Assembly (NCBI GenBank): GCA_947000775.1
Contig: CAMQGK010000637.1
Coordinates: 14,201,501-14,265,500 of the forward strand
Direction of reading: 5' to 3'
Length of the DNA: 64,000 nt
Origin: Pterois miles
Taxonomy: Eukaryota > Chordata > Actinopteri > Perciformes > Scorpaenidae
In this document: piece after piece, positions 27,104-40,546 of the stretch
How the letters are laid out: each line of letters opens with the position of its first letter
Position numbering within the stretch: position 1 is the first letter of the stretch
Notes under the pieces: model-generated
Database searches by the model: none
What the model was told of the DNA's origin: nothing
Seen by the model: the letters and a program-made list of their open reading frames with translations, nothing else
Program-made: the position numbers and the translations under genes

Positions 27104-27305
27104 ACATTGCCATTCTGAAAATAGGCTATCACTGTCTGGCACAATGTCTGGTACGTTATCAATGAGCAGATTTCCTTTCTTATGTTGCAACTGAAATATT
27201 GATACATTCAATTTAACAAAACAGCCCAGGAGTCCAGAGGAGGCCCGGAACCTTTTACTATTTTATTTTTATTTTAGAAAAGCCTTAATAGCGCCATAGT
27301 TTCAC

Positions 27306-28396
27306 TTAAAGGTGCTAAATTCAAAATTCAGAGCATATCTATTGCCTCCACAAGGTTCTCAACATGGCGACGGCTGAGCGATTTGCGAACAGTGCAAACA
27401 ACGGCAACAGTGCTGACAGAGTTAAGCATGTTTACCTGAGGAGAACCAGACAGTGTGCTCTACACTTGCACACCACTGATGCCGTGGTGCCATGCCATTT
27501 TTCCGACGGACCATTATTCCGAAACCCTAATAGTCTGAAAAATGTCCTGACAGCCTGTCATCCCGAACAGAAACACAAGACTAATTACTATGCAAAATGA
27601 CCAGCCCATTGTCATTCCCAAGCTGGCAAATACCGAGGATTCGTCACAGCTATCGGTGTTTGATATCGGCACACAAGGCACTTCGGCGCTGGTGTGAAAC
27701 TGGGCATTCCACTAACTACAATGTAAACCCATCGGTGGCAACAGTAAACACTCAGGGAAAGTGTGACAGGAGTGTGGTGACATATATTAAAGAGTGAAAG
27801 AGACCTTGTGTTTGTTGGATGGGTCCAACAAACACAGGGCTTTCATCCAGGAGACCACTGTTTGTGTCCCATGCATCACGTTCAGCTGTTAATTCATGTC
27901 CCGTCTTCACAATGTTTAGGCGAAGGCATGACCTGCCCTACTCTGCCTCTGGTTTGCTTGCCCTGATAATCTTACCCTAAACCTAACTAATGTCACTCGT
28001 CATACCTAAACCTAACCGGCTACCAACAAAGGCATTCAAGGCAACAAGATGTGAAGGAAGATGTCATTCTACGTAATAATTAGCCATGTGCCATGTTCTG
28101 TTTGTTGCAGGTAGAGTGCTATGGGAACAATGGGCATTCCCCGTCATTCGTGAAGGCGTTACCAGCTGTAACCAAGAGCAGAGCGGCGGCTGTGAGTTGG
28201 CCAGTGCTCACATGCACAAAAAGGCATGCAAGGCCAGCCCGGCGATGTCAACAACGCAAGGAAACGCTCACTTCATTCTCTGCTCAGGTAGACATTACTA
28301 TCTTTATTATACACTATATTACTATTACTATATCTTTACATAGCAAATACTTGTTTGCTGCTAAATTAATGCTCTGGGTATCATAGAGAACCTTTA
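27306..28396. mobile_element. Probable non-autonomous DNA transposon with CTTAAAGGT ends, about 1.1 kb
   Basis: The left end CTTAAAGGTGCTAAATTC and the complement of the right end AGAACCTTTAAG form an imperfect inverted repeat (CTTAAAGGTkCT). The interior holds short fortuitous frames and a repeat-like tract with CCTAAACCTAAC. No transposase was recognised. It could be composite, with one element inserted in another. Confidence 0.45.
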
Positions 28397-31300
28397 AGCT
28401 AGTTTCAGCTCTAGAAATGTTCTGCAATGGGGGTAGCAACTGGTACAGCCATAAAAAAAGATATCCATCAGGACATCCAGGTGACTGAAAGCTCTGTGCG
28501 AGAACATTTGATCAAATTCTAAATTGGTGGCCATAATTATGAGACTAAAATGATCAATGAGCCGTCAACTCGGAGTCGCAGTCAAAAGGCGCTCAAAGAA
28601 GCCCGCTTTTTCAAAATGTCCCCCTAGTGAGACGGCCAAGAAGTCCCATAGATCAGTTAGAAAAACTCGGCAAGTTGCCTTGGTGACCGTCCAGGCTGCA
28701 CCGACTGGCACCATCTCTATTTCTTTCCCCCCTCTCCCGTCTATACACTTAAATAAAAAATCAAATTCTATCTTTCAAATATTCAACAGTCCCTTCTCCC
28801 TGGGAGAGGTAAGGAGTATTGTTGAATAATGCAGCCAGACAGGGATCTCCCAGAGCTGGTCTCTACAGGCATCACTGAGTAGGTCTGATCCCACTTGAGT
28901 AGCATCTATCATGGTGACATCATCATTCACACAAGGAGATATGATAAGACAGTAGTACACTACTCTACTACTTGAGCCAACTCTAAAGCAGGCAGTGGTG
29001 TTACTCATTTAAACCAGTCCACTGGCCATCTGTTGATGCTAAAATCATGGTCTGACTGCCATTTCTAAATCAAACACCATCAGCATGCTGTTCTACTGAG
29101 CACTACCACGTTTTCCAGAAGAAAAAAAAAATTGGTAGCTTGCGAGACACTCGCATATTCTCTTTTACCTTGTGTGATTCGGGTGGGTGTGTAAACGTAA
29201 AAAACCACAGGGACAAGCAGCTAAGGAAGAAGAAAACAACATCTACATGCAGCAGCAGCAGGTCTCTAGCTCGCAGATTAGGGCACTGGGAGCACTTTGC
29301 AGGTTGTTGTCACAGGTATGACGAGGGAGAATTGTGCTTGCTATCCCCAGGTTACAAAAGGTGTGAACAAAATATGCAGCCAATTTGTTTTGTGCAGAAT
29401 TAGAAGGAGGAAAAAAAAATATTGCAGGAGCATGCTGTGGTTTATCTATACCTGTATTCCATTTGCTTTCCTGTTTACTATGTGTGTTTCATCAGTGCTC
29501 TTTCTATATTTGACTGATTATAACAAATGCACTTGGAGGTATATCTGAACACGTATGTTCTGGTTCAAATGGTTATTTTAACTGAGCCGCGGGTGACATC
29601 AAATCAACAACTAAAACACCAGACACAGCATCAAAAAGAAAGCCGTCCAATCCACAAAGCTCAATCAATTCACAAGGACAAAGAGAGAGTGTGAGCGTTG
29701 GCACAGGAATGACTGATCTTGGGGGAATTGGCAAGACCAACAGCAAGCAAGTGTATTACATATGGCGTGCCATTTTCACAGCTTCCACAAAGAGAACACA
29801 AAAAGTGTTATATCTCACTATCTAAGACTAATAAACAACAACCCAGATATGCTGAATCTGTTTAATACCGTAACAAATACTTGAGGTAAACGGAGCTTTT
29901 CAGTACAAATCTTAGTTTAGAGTACAGCGAGACGATAAGACGTGTACGCCGAGCTGAGCAAAGACGGTAAATGAAGCCGTCCTCCCACTAATTCTATGAG
30001 GTGTCAGTCAGGAAACTGGCCTGCCAGGATGACTTTCAGCTCTAATCAAGCCAGATGGTTTCTTAACACTGAATAAATGAATTGATTTGCTATGGAGCAT
30101 CTCTTACAAGGTTTATAATCATCTCCTTGTGACACAAAGGTGGTCAGCATGAGGAATACGAGTTGTGATCTATTAACCCTAAGGAGGCAAATTGAGTCTC
30201 TCCAGTCCTACTGATGTGAATATGACTAAAATCTTCACAGTGTTTGTATCTGTTATGTTGACAAAGTGTTAGGACAAGGCCTTTGTCGTCACAACTGTAC
30301 ACAGCTCACACCTCAAGTGTTAACTTCTTCAACGCAAACCCACTACACTTTATTACTATCATTAGATGATCACTGCACTTTCCCTATGGTGTGAACTGCT
30401 ATCAATTATGCAGTCATCTTTCAATTATTGTATATTCTTAAAGTACCTGCTAATGAATTGTGAAACTACTGTGTTATGGTGTGATTGTACTGGGCAACAA
30501 CCAGCTACTGTACACTTAGGCGCCTTTTTCAATTAGATCTAGGTGGCATTTTTTTTTTTTCAGTCATTAAGCACATTTGGTGTAGGGAGGTCCACCTTAC
30601 ACTTAGCCAAAGGTGTTTCCGCAGTTGCCGTCAGCCAGCAACATCTCAGCCCCAATGCAAAGCTGCATGTAAGAGGACTCCGAGGACAACACACGAGTAC
30701 CCACTGTGATTTTCACTGGGGATTTTGATATTCACACCTGTACTAGGTGTTGTTTTGGAGTCTGATAAGCATGTGTGAAACCAGAGGGGTGACTAGAACG
30801 GGGAACCTTATTTGAGGGGACAGATCTTTTCAGATAATATCTATCGAGGACAGCGCTGTTGTTTTGTGTTTCTGTGTATAACAATAAGAACGGACAAAGC
30901 CAATCAAGCACGGTGTATCTTAGATACCAGCCATGTGTCTAATTGAAGCTGCACATGGCCATATGGACATGTGCGAAAAATAGAATGTCCAACAACCACA
31001 TAAGGATTCAGGCAGCACGTGGAAAAATAAAATATTTCCAACATCACTGCCAGTCAGTGACTGCACATGAAGGGAGGATTTATCTCAAAGCCGTTGCAAC
31101 AATTCACGTAAAAGAGAAAATTTAACCAAGCAGTGTATAAGGCTAAATCATTTTCAGTGTATGAAGAAATCCCAGACCTTATCGTTACAGGATCAGAGGC
31201 TGAAAAATAAAGTGCATGAGACTTGCTCCTCCTCTCTCTACATTGGTGATGTTCAGAGGCAGCCTGTTATTGGAGGTGTTAATTGGCAAATTCAGTACAA

Positions 31301-32902
31301 GTCAAGAGCATGTTCCCTGTCGTCCTCGCCCAGCAAGGCTAGGTCATTAAACTGAGAATGGATTCTTTCATGCTGCCTTAACCCTTGAATTGCGAGTTAC
31401 CATTCCACAAACATCGCCATGCTCCATCCCTCCCCCATGTGTCAAGAAGAAAAAAACAACCTACACTGATTTACCAGCGACAGTAAGATAACAGGAGGAT
31501 GACATCTTGAGAGCCAGACTTTCAGGCGTAAAGTTATTTCAAATTGGCAGCCAAGTGTCTTCAAAAAGTTCAGAAGTTTACAAATGTCCAACACTCCCAC
31601 CCTCCACAAGTAAACATATAAAAGTAGTCCTCGCTGTGGCGGCTGAACAATTTGATTTTTAAGAACAATGGCATCATCAGACACCACTGATCAGTGCTTT
31701 TGTGTTCTGTGTATTGAACGAGCCTCCCGTCCCGCCTGAAATGTGAGCCTCCTTTGGGGTTCTGGGTGCGATCTCACCACTGCCTCTGTCATCACTTGCT
31801 GTGACTGCCAAATCTCTGCTCCAGAAATCAGGGCTCTCAGACCAGCACTGAAACAAACACAATGGAGAGGGGAGGCCGTTCTGAGACTTTGTGCAGGCAG
31901 CGATGGCTTCAACACATTTAATCGAACACAAAGTCAGCTCCACCACTGCTGCACAGAGAGCACGACGAGCCCAACGCATGGCAAGACAACACTGTGAGGT
32001 GATACTCTCAGCTCGCAACGCCATGAGAGTTGGCAGTCTCTCATGCCAACGGTGACCAGTGCACAGACAGTTGAATATGCTTCTCTCCAAAGTTGTTAAT
32101 TATCGAAATGACACTGATGTGAAGAGGGCATTCTAGTCAGGTGACCTTAATCCACTTGCTATCTCTCTGTTTTGTTTTACGATTTGATTAAACCCTTTAA
32201 CAATCTCCTTTTTCCCCCACACGCGTGTTACATCTTGTTGGCAATGGCACGATCTGATAAACCATTGTTTGAATATTTAGAAGAGTAACGACAATGAAAA
32301 TAATGACTTAGTGGAATGGCGCCTCATCTGTCTATTGTCAAGTCCAATTATAATCCAATTACTGGCCAATAAAGATCTATTAGTTTCATAGAGTTGAGAT
32401 ATTCAAAATATTGTTGTTGTTGAAATATTTTATTTCATGCACAGCATTCTTATATATCAATTAGTGTCAGGATGTGAAATCTATATTGAAGGTAATTGTG
32501 AGGAGAAAAACTTCTACATATACGGTATATGGTATACAGTATGAAGTACTGGTGAATAGTTTCAACAACAAAAAAATCAGAATTAAAGGACAAATACTGT
32601 ACATGGTTTTAACCATATTAAATTCCAGTAGATTTACATGTATAATTGAAGAGTCTGACTTAAAAATAAAAAAATAAGGATTTTTGCAATTTTGCAAACC
32701 ACAAAATATAGGCCTGCTTTACAGCGATGCCTCCCACCATTGTGATGGAACCAAACCTTCATCACAAGCGTCAGAAAACAATAGAGGTGGTTGCCCACAG
32801 ACGTCAAAAGCCTCTTTGGATTACTCTTTGTGGATTGCATATTTAATTTAACATTTGACGACACTAATATTTTAGACTGAGATTATAAAAACATGTTATT
32901 AG

Positions 32903-33349
32903 TAGGGCTGTGCATTGGCAAGAATCTGGCGATATGATAGTGTGTTTCATGATACAGGGGTTACGATTCAATATGTTGCGATATATTGTGATACTGCAAG
33001 CAAGGCGATATATTGCAAGGGTTTTTTTTTAATTTAATTTTAGGAAAACTGTCATAGTATAAAGAACACACCACCATATGCATAACATCTTAGTAAAAAA
33101 AGTTATTATTATTATTATTAAGTTATTATTATTAAATCATAACAGTGGGATGAATGTTTATTTATCACAGTCCGTATAACATCCAACGTCGTAGCACCTC
33201 TTTGAGAGGGCACATACACTAAGAGAGCACATCTTTTTGCCAATGAAATAACGTATTCAGAGCGCTGAGAGACAGGGTTAGAATCGATACAGTACCACAA
33301 ACCATAATATCGCGATATTCAATATTTTCACTATTTTCTCACACCCGTA
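32903..33349. mobile_element. hAT-type MITE, 447 bp, exact 8-bp target duplication
   Basis: TAGGGCTGTGCATTGG at the left and the complement TACGGGTGTGAG at the right are the inverted ends. Both flanks carry GTTATTAG (32895-32902 and 33350-33357) with no mismatch. The interior is rich in GCGATAT/ATATCGC motifs. There is no coding capacity. The intact duplication suggests fairly recent insertion. Confidence 0.9.
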
Positions 33350-36163
33350 GTTATTAGAGTAGATTTTCAATGCAGAAGTGCACAGCTGCATCATCCATCT
33401 TTAAACACTGATGTAGCAGCCCTGCTTGCTTGCAGCCCTGCACGACAGTCTTTAACTCACTCTGAATATAACAGATGAATATAACCACCAAAGCAAATGA
33501 CACCCTAAGAGACATGCTGCATGCATGAAAACTATATGCGTATAATATGTCATGAAATAATAATGATGAATCTGAGTTGATATCTTTATCAGAGTTTTGC
33601 ATTTCCGACAAAGGAAGTATTTTTAAAATACATTTTTAAAAAAAAGTCCTAGTAAATCCTAGTATTGTTTTCCTGTTTAGCCTGTTCATGTTCCCTTTAT
33701 TGTGCTTTTATTGTTTAGTTTTCTCTGTCGTTCATTTGTATAAGTTTAAATTCAACTTGCATTTATAGATGGTACATTTATCAAATGTCATGGACATTTG
33801 TGTTTATATTACTGGATACATTTAAATCGCAACGTCGCTGTCTAAAGTCTCCAAATGTATACTACTACCTATTTTATTGATTTAAACTTTTAATGACAAT
33901 ACCATATGTATATATTCTGAATTACACCATGGTGACCTATTATTCTACTCAGTCCACTTAAAAACACTTCAGTACCAACAGCTAATCTTGCAAATACAAA
34001 CTGACGACTCAGGCCACAGAGATCAGTCTCTGCATAGGATAAGCTCATATACTGTAATTGCCAACAGTTCTGCTGTGCCGTTAGTTTTCCTCCCTCTCTC
34101 GTCTGCTGGTCCCCTGAAGCCGCTGACTTCCCGTCTCCCGAACTCTCTGCAGCACCGACTGGTGGTGCAGAAGCACTGCTGATTAGCATGCAGTAATGAT
34201 GGTGAGCTGGGCTCCATTGTTCTAACACCTCCCCTCTCCTCCGCACCAATCTGTCACCATTCAGTGGGCTAGAGCTGCCTCAAATGCTTCTCTCCACAAA
34301 TGAGATGGATAATTAGTTGCCCCTCACGAATGCTGCACTCTTCTCACCCCTGATTGCTTTCACCTTCTTGCTCCTGGCAATTTTGACACCTTGTAATCAG
34401 CCTGCTACTTCTCCATCTCAATCCATATCCTTCTCCTTTTTTTGACCTCTTTCATTTTTTGTTTCAGCTCTTGAATCCATTTCAGACCTACTACCTCTGG
34501 CAGCAAATGTCCCAAGGAGAAATATGTCTCATATTCTGCGAGAAATAATGGCAATAACAATGCTTTAGAGCTAAAGTGGACTTTTCTAAAACACAAATAT
34601 ACAGTGTACGGAAATACACACAAAAAAATCCTAGCTGTCAGTACGGGTTTCCTCTTCCAAATAACAATGAATGACAACATAATTATGAGCAAGCAGCTGT
34701 TCATAATCCCAGAGAGAAAAGCATGCAGGCTGCACAATGTTCGACTGTTCACAGATTAACCAGAGAGGATCATTAGGGATATGTATTTGCCAAAAAAATA
34801 AAACCTGAATAAATTCTCCAGTCAGAGTCGATGATGTGGACACTGATGTGTTGTGTTTTAGCTGTGCTCTTCTATCTTAGTCTAATGACTCACTACTAGT
34901 TAGGAATAGCTGATAGCATTACTACACTGAATCCCTTCTGATCTATTTATGAAACAGTGAAGAACGCAGCGCAAATACGTCAGCTAAGGTTGATATAACA
35001 AATCAGTCTATTAAGCAGTATTTGATTATCGAAAGTGATATATAGTTAGAATACCAAACACTTGTAAAGAGAGAAGGAAGGTTTCACACCAGCTCATCTA
35101 CCCAGCACAAGTGTTACCAGCCCATAGCTGAAGGGCTGCAAGGTCCTCTCTGCACAACTCCGTGTTCCAACACACAGCGTCCCCGTTTCCTCAAACATCA
35201 TCACGCTGAACGGTGAAAATCACTGCAATTGTTGCAAAGGTGTGAATAAATATTGCCGAAGTCAAAAGCTGATGCTGTTCTTAAGAAAAGACTCGAAGGA
35301 AAGAAGGTTTAGTCAAATAGTAGGTTGTGTACATCCTTATATAAAATATATTAGTGATTGGAACATTACCTCTTTTAAAATTACAGTTACCTGCATTTCA
35401 CTGTTCAGTCATATTTTTCTATACCTGTTAAATTAATATTAGCCTATAATGGCATTTGAAACTTGCACACCTGGAATGTCTCTTTTTTCACTTTGTATAG
35501 CATTATTAGAGTATGAAAATCATATAATCATTTGTCAATTAAAATGAGTGTGCCTATAAATACAATATTGCCTTGGGTAAAACCATTATTATACAAATAT
35601 CAGAGTAATTGGGCACCTGGTTTAACAGTGAGCTTGTGCCTAATGTAATGTTATGTGTTGCCATCTGTGTAGACACTTTTAATGAGTACATGGCATACTA
35701 CCTTTTAAAATGATTTCAGAGTTGTTAATATTCCCAACTCTGCACCAAGAATGACATGCAGCTGTTGCAAATTATCCAGGTTGAAGTACAGCATGGAAGA
35801 ACCAATGGAATACAGTGCGAGTGAAAATAGTGCTAATCAACATGTAAACTGTTACAGGTTTGATTCATTTGATGCATATTGTTGGCATTTATTAATACGT
35901 GACATATTGTTGGTCTATGAGATATAAAATCTTGCTGCTAACATAAGGACGCAAATATGTCTTATTTCAACGGAAAATACTGCAAATTTACAAAGAAAAT
36001 CATTTTTCTTCTGAAAGGAAATTGTTACATTATTATGGCAAATTATGTTTTAAAATAAGAGTGTATTAACATGTTGCAGAAAGAAAAATACACGTCCTAT
36101 GCCCGGTTTTATATTTGCATGTTGAGAATGATCCAAATGATTAAAAATATAAAGAGTAAACGC

Positions 36164-36169
36164 TTTATT
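36164..36169 (-). terminator. tank: Candidate polyadenylation signal for tank
   Basis: The minus strand reads AATAAA about 260 bp past the tank stop codon. It is consistent with a short 3' untranslated region, though one hexamer in AT-rich DNA is weak evidence. Confidence 0.3.
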
Positions 36170-36427
36170 TGCATATATATACCATATTATGCATCATTGT
36201 CACTTAGTACTAGAGTAAAATCTCAGCGTGATATTAGAAAAATATAATGGGCAAGAAAGTGTACCATTCAATTCTTCAATATTAAATAAATGGATTCAAG
36301 TCTTATTGCAGTGTCATTTCAAATCCAGTACAGCGCATGTTCTTCATGGCAGGCAGGACTAGGCCATGAATACAGTAAGTCTTGGGAGTAGTTGTGGCCT
36401 CAGGCCCGTCAGTCTCTGCCTCTGCTG

Positions 36428-39400
36428 TCAATCATCGGCTTCATTCTTAGGAGAGAAATGCGAGTAGAGGTGGCTGTTCATTCGGTCCTGAGGAACCACA
36501 GCGTGGCAGAAAGCACATTTGTCAGGGCTGCTGCTCGGACGCATCGCCAGCTCTGTCCCCACGTCAACCACGTCGCACAGCTCAGGGCTCCAGAGAGGCT
36601 ACAGAGCAGAATGAACCAAAGAAAACAATATATTATTCATGCTCTTAACAATACTTACACTCACTCTATTAAAGCGTGCCGGACCGCTTCAAGTTGTTGC
36701 TTTAAGGAAGACAAGACCATGTCAACACAATAGTCTGCACAGATACTCTGCAACAGTAAAGGCAAAAAGCTATTCTCAAGTGTTTAATTATCTTACTATT
36801 TATATGTTCAACCACACCATCAATCCTTCCTCACCTATTATAAATGCCTATGTTGATGTAATCCAGGGAAAGAATTGTATTATGAAAAACTCGTAAACCA
36901 AGTTTAAGATCTTACTGCATGTCATTCACAATTTCTTTATTCAGCATTTATACACATCAGCAAATTAAACCCTACTTAACCATCATACTTGTTTCATCAG
37001 ATTCAGACTCTGTAATGTGCTTCCATCTGGCTCACACTTTCCAGCAAAGATGCCAAATATAACCAGAGCATCCATGCTTGAGTAAAAAAAGAATCAGCAC
37101 ACATTACACAGTAATATGTTTCGAGTTAAGCCAAGGGGATATTTTTTTATGGACTTCACACTGTTTCACTCCACCATTAGCAAAGACCAATCAGAGACTG
37201 ATAATTTGCTACTAGTTTTCTCAGACCTTCTCCTGTGATTCTCACCTGCTGGGGTCCCCGCACGCTCTCCTGGGAGAGCGAAGATGATGTCGAATGGGAG
37301 GGGGATGGAGGGTAGACAAAAGGCATGGGCAGTTCCACAGGATCCTCTTCTGTCAGGGTGGAGGGGACGCCACTGAGGGGCCGCTTCGTGGGCATGGTCA
37401 GACCAATGTGTCTCTCTGGAGCACTGTTCAGGAAGTCATATTCACTGTCCGCAGAGGGCGGGAATTTGACACTGAGTTTGGTGAGAGAGTCTACTAAGTC
37501 CCTGTCTTCGGGGCTGGCGCCGCGGGACGCCAGAGACGTAGGCGGGAGTGGGATATCCACTGCTGACCTTAGCGCTGAGGAAAAGGGTCTCTCTGCCTCC
37601 GCTGTACGGTCTGTGCACTGGATGGGCATGGAGAACCGCTGATCTGTCAGATGGCAGAAAAACAGGAGATTTTACAGTTTTTCTGCCTTTTCCGGTGCTG
37701 GCTTTCAATGACATTTGAGCTTGGCAACGATTTGAGAAGTTGCATGCATTAAGATATAATCCTGGTCCTTTCTATATAGAGAGAGAGAGAGACATATTTC
37801 CATCACACTTTATATTAATTATTGCATGAATAATTATGTTACATTATTAATTATACAGCTAGTATCCAGAACCAACATCATGCATTTGTCAGTAGAGTTA
37901 TTAAATGTATTTATTAAGCATTTAAACAGATGCAGCCAACAGCAGTTTAAAAGGGCAACAAAGCATTTGTGTACAGTCATAGTTACGGTGCTACTCTCTC
38001 ATTATCTCACAGAACAAAGCAAAAGCAAGTTAACTCATGCTGTTATGACATATACAAACCTATTTCAATTCAGTACATTTTCTTTTAAGTAACTGAATTA
38101 GGAACACAAGCAGCTTTAGGTTCAGGCCTTAACAAATGGCAGGTAACAATAGGTTAATATTAATATTACCGTTCGATGCATCATTTCCTCCGTGGAATCT
38201 TTTTAGGTGATCTTTTTGTCTTCTGGTGAGAGACCGAATCTGCCGGAATTTCCCTTGAATTGCTTCAAATGCATCCAGCATGTCCTGACTGACAAACAAA
38301 AAAATAAAGAGTAAGAAAAGAAATCCATTCTTTAACTGTAATGTCCAAGATTTTTATATTTTAAAGTCTTAGAGAGACATACTAATCAATGCTGCTGTTG
38401 ACTGGCATATTAGGAGCAGCAACAGTGCCCATATTCTCCTGTAAAAAGACAAAATACATTTATAGTAATCATTAGCAACAGCTTTCCAAGTGTTGTTAAT
38501 GCAGTTCTGCAGTTTGATTTACACATCACAAATGTTTTGCAAGTCAAAAAATGTTTCTTGGCCTGTTAAATTATGAACAATAAAGCTCAAGCTGCTGAAG
38601 TGATGTTATCCTCTAGCACCATCTGGTGAAGTAAAAGTAGCTACACCTTGAGTGAAGTACTGGGTGGATACTATTACAGCAGCAACGTAATCTTAGCTTT
38701 CCTCGATTGCTTGAATATTTGGAAAGATATAAATAACAAATGAAAATATTCTGTTGGGTAAAATATTTATATTCAAAGCTCAATCAAGAACTAATGTCAA
38801 TCAATGTTTCCTAAAAAGAAAATACATTGCGAAGCCAGTTTCTTTTGGAAAAAATAATTGCTCTAAATCACCAAAATGTAACACAACATGAAAACATTTG
38901 CTCTCATGAAGAGTGGCACTATATAAAATATCAAATATGGTCTACCTGTCATAGGTCTATTTTAGTTTCTAAATTAATCGGTAATGTCAACCTAATTATT
39001 TGAATTGCTGAAGGGATCATATTAATTTTATTTTTGTCTCTTGTTTTTAATTTTATGTTTTTTTATTCATTTAATTTTTCTCTTTTTTTTTAGGTTGTAT
39101 TGTTATGTCATCAACTATCCGGTCTTAACTATCATGTAATTATCTGCAAACTGCTTTAGAGCTGTGTAAACAAGGTTTACACAGAAAAAAATAAATATTT
39201 GCAGACCTTACAGTCACAAAAGCAGTGCTCAAAAGTTGCCAGACAGTATGAATCATATATGGATCAGCCATATTTCAGCATAGTTACTGCTGTATTACGA
39301 TCCCATTGGTATAATGTGTCTTAACATCCTTGTTGACACAAGCGCAACAACATCCAGCAGAAGTACTGTCAACATGTGTTTGTATATGAGGGGAAGCTGT

Positions 39401-40546
39401 GTGTGTATTTTCAGGCGTAAGAATGACGACAAACCAGTTTTTGGAGCCAACATATTGCAGTTTTTCACATTGTGTAGACATAGGAAGAACATACCGGGTA
39501 CTGTATCTTCTTAAAAGCGCTGGCCTCATCAAGGACATGATTGCAAGGCTCACATTTCATCTCTCCTTAGAATCCAAAACAGTGAAAATTAACATTGTGA
39601 ACAGCAGGCAGTGCTATATGAAATAGATTCAATAATATGTATGACAATCCATCATCAATGCATCAAGAGTAAATTATCTCATCAGACATGTAAACAGAGA
39701 GATCATCTGGCAGGTCTCACTAACCTGATGGTTGTCTTGTTGCTGATAACTTAGCTTCAAGTTTTGAAATCAACTGCTGCTGGTCCTCTATCTGCTTTTG
39801 AAGCTTTTGAGTGTAGCGCTCATAATATTCAGTCTGTAAAAATGAGGTTTCTGTTATTTTTTTAGCAACAATCTTTGGAATCTGGCCTTTGCCTTTACGT
39901 CAGTGTGTGTGTGTGTGTGTGTGTCACATTTCTAGGGCTGTCCCGAATATCATTTTTTAGACTTTGAAGCTTTGGTGAGAAATAATCAAGTATTTGAAGC
40001 TTTGCGGCGCTGGCATGTTCTTCTGTCTCCCCTGTTTCAGGGCCCGGAACAGCACTGTTGCTGCACTACTGTACACACATGCACCTCTACACACAACAAA
40101 CGGCGATATCCATCTGAGAATAACTTATAATAATTAATATTGAATAGGAAGAATGAATAATGTTGTTGGATTATTCTTTATTTCATGGGCTATTTGGGTA
40201 TTTTATATATTGTTATTACAAACTAAAAAACAAAGCATTCGAACACTGATTCGAAGGTCAGTTACCACGGCAATGGTCAAAGCTTCGGAGCATTCGGGTC
40301 AGCCCTACACATTTCCATATACATATATATATATTGATCAGTGAACACACTTAGCAAGCTACTCTGTGACTTCTTATGTTTTGCTGTATTGGTAACATTT
40401 GGCTCACTTCACAAAGTTTGAAAGAATTTCTCTCTTCATGTCATTACCATTTGTTGCAGCTCCTTTTTAGCATTGTCCTTTTCAATGGAGACCTGGCGAT
40501 AAGCTTCGAAAGCTTTATTGAGCTGGTCTCCGATGTTCCTTTCCAT
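36428..40546 (-). CDS. tank: Tank, TRAF family member-associated NF-kappaB activator (complete, seven coding exons)
   Basis: Cytoplasmic adaptor that binds TRAFs and the kinases TBK1/IKK-epsilon and tunes NF-kappaB and interferon signalling. Minus-strand coding exons: 40546-40448, 39833-39725, 39565-39495, 38438-38383, 38288-38170, 37643-37246, 36598-36428. All have GT/AG borders, and their lengths (99, 109, 71, 56, 119, 398, 171 nt) join in phase to 340 residues plus stop, against about 425 in human. The start MERNIGDQLNKAFEAYRQ aligns with human MDKNIGEQLNKAYEAFRQ. Residues 1-70 look like a coiled coil (KELQQMTEYYERYTQK). MPIQCTDRT at residues 157-165 is the PxQxT TRAF-binding motif. SVKFPP and NSAPERH follow. 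The last exon encodes a C2H2 finger, C312-x2-C315-x11-H327-x3-H331. Exon 3 adds a CEPC pair that I do not recall in the human protein. Confidence 0.95.
38615..38629 (-). promoter_or_regulatory. CTCF-like motif in tank intron
   Basis: The minus strand reads TCACCAGATGGTGCT, a partial fit to the CTCF core. It is weaker than the intergenic examples. Confidence 0.2.
39902..39924. repeat. (GT)n microsatellite, about 23 bp
   Basis: GT dinucleotides directly beside the hAT MITE at 39933. Confidence 0.9.
39933..40307. mobile_element. hAT-type MITE, 375 bp, exact 8-bp target duplication, in tank intron 1
   Basis: TAGGGCTGTCCCGAATATC at the left and the complement TAGGGCTGACCCGAATGC at the right are the inverted ends. 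CACATTTC is duplicated exactly on both sides (39925-39932 and 40308-40315). The element lies between the first two coding exons. A partial relative is at 54727-54850. Confidence 0.9.

Noticed and set aside
27364..27797. Two consecutive plus-strand frames (78 and 66 codons)
   Set aside because: They lie inside the probable transposon at 27306-28396 and show no transposase motif.
31677..32090. 137-codon minus-strand open frame in the tbr1-tank desert
   Set aside because: One of the longest intergenic frames, but its composition is irregular, overlapping frames exist on both strands, and I recognise no family. I considered it as a psmd14 remnant and found no similarity.
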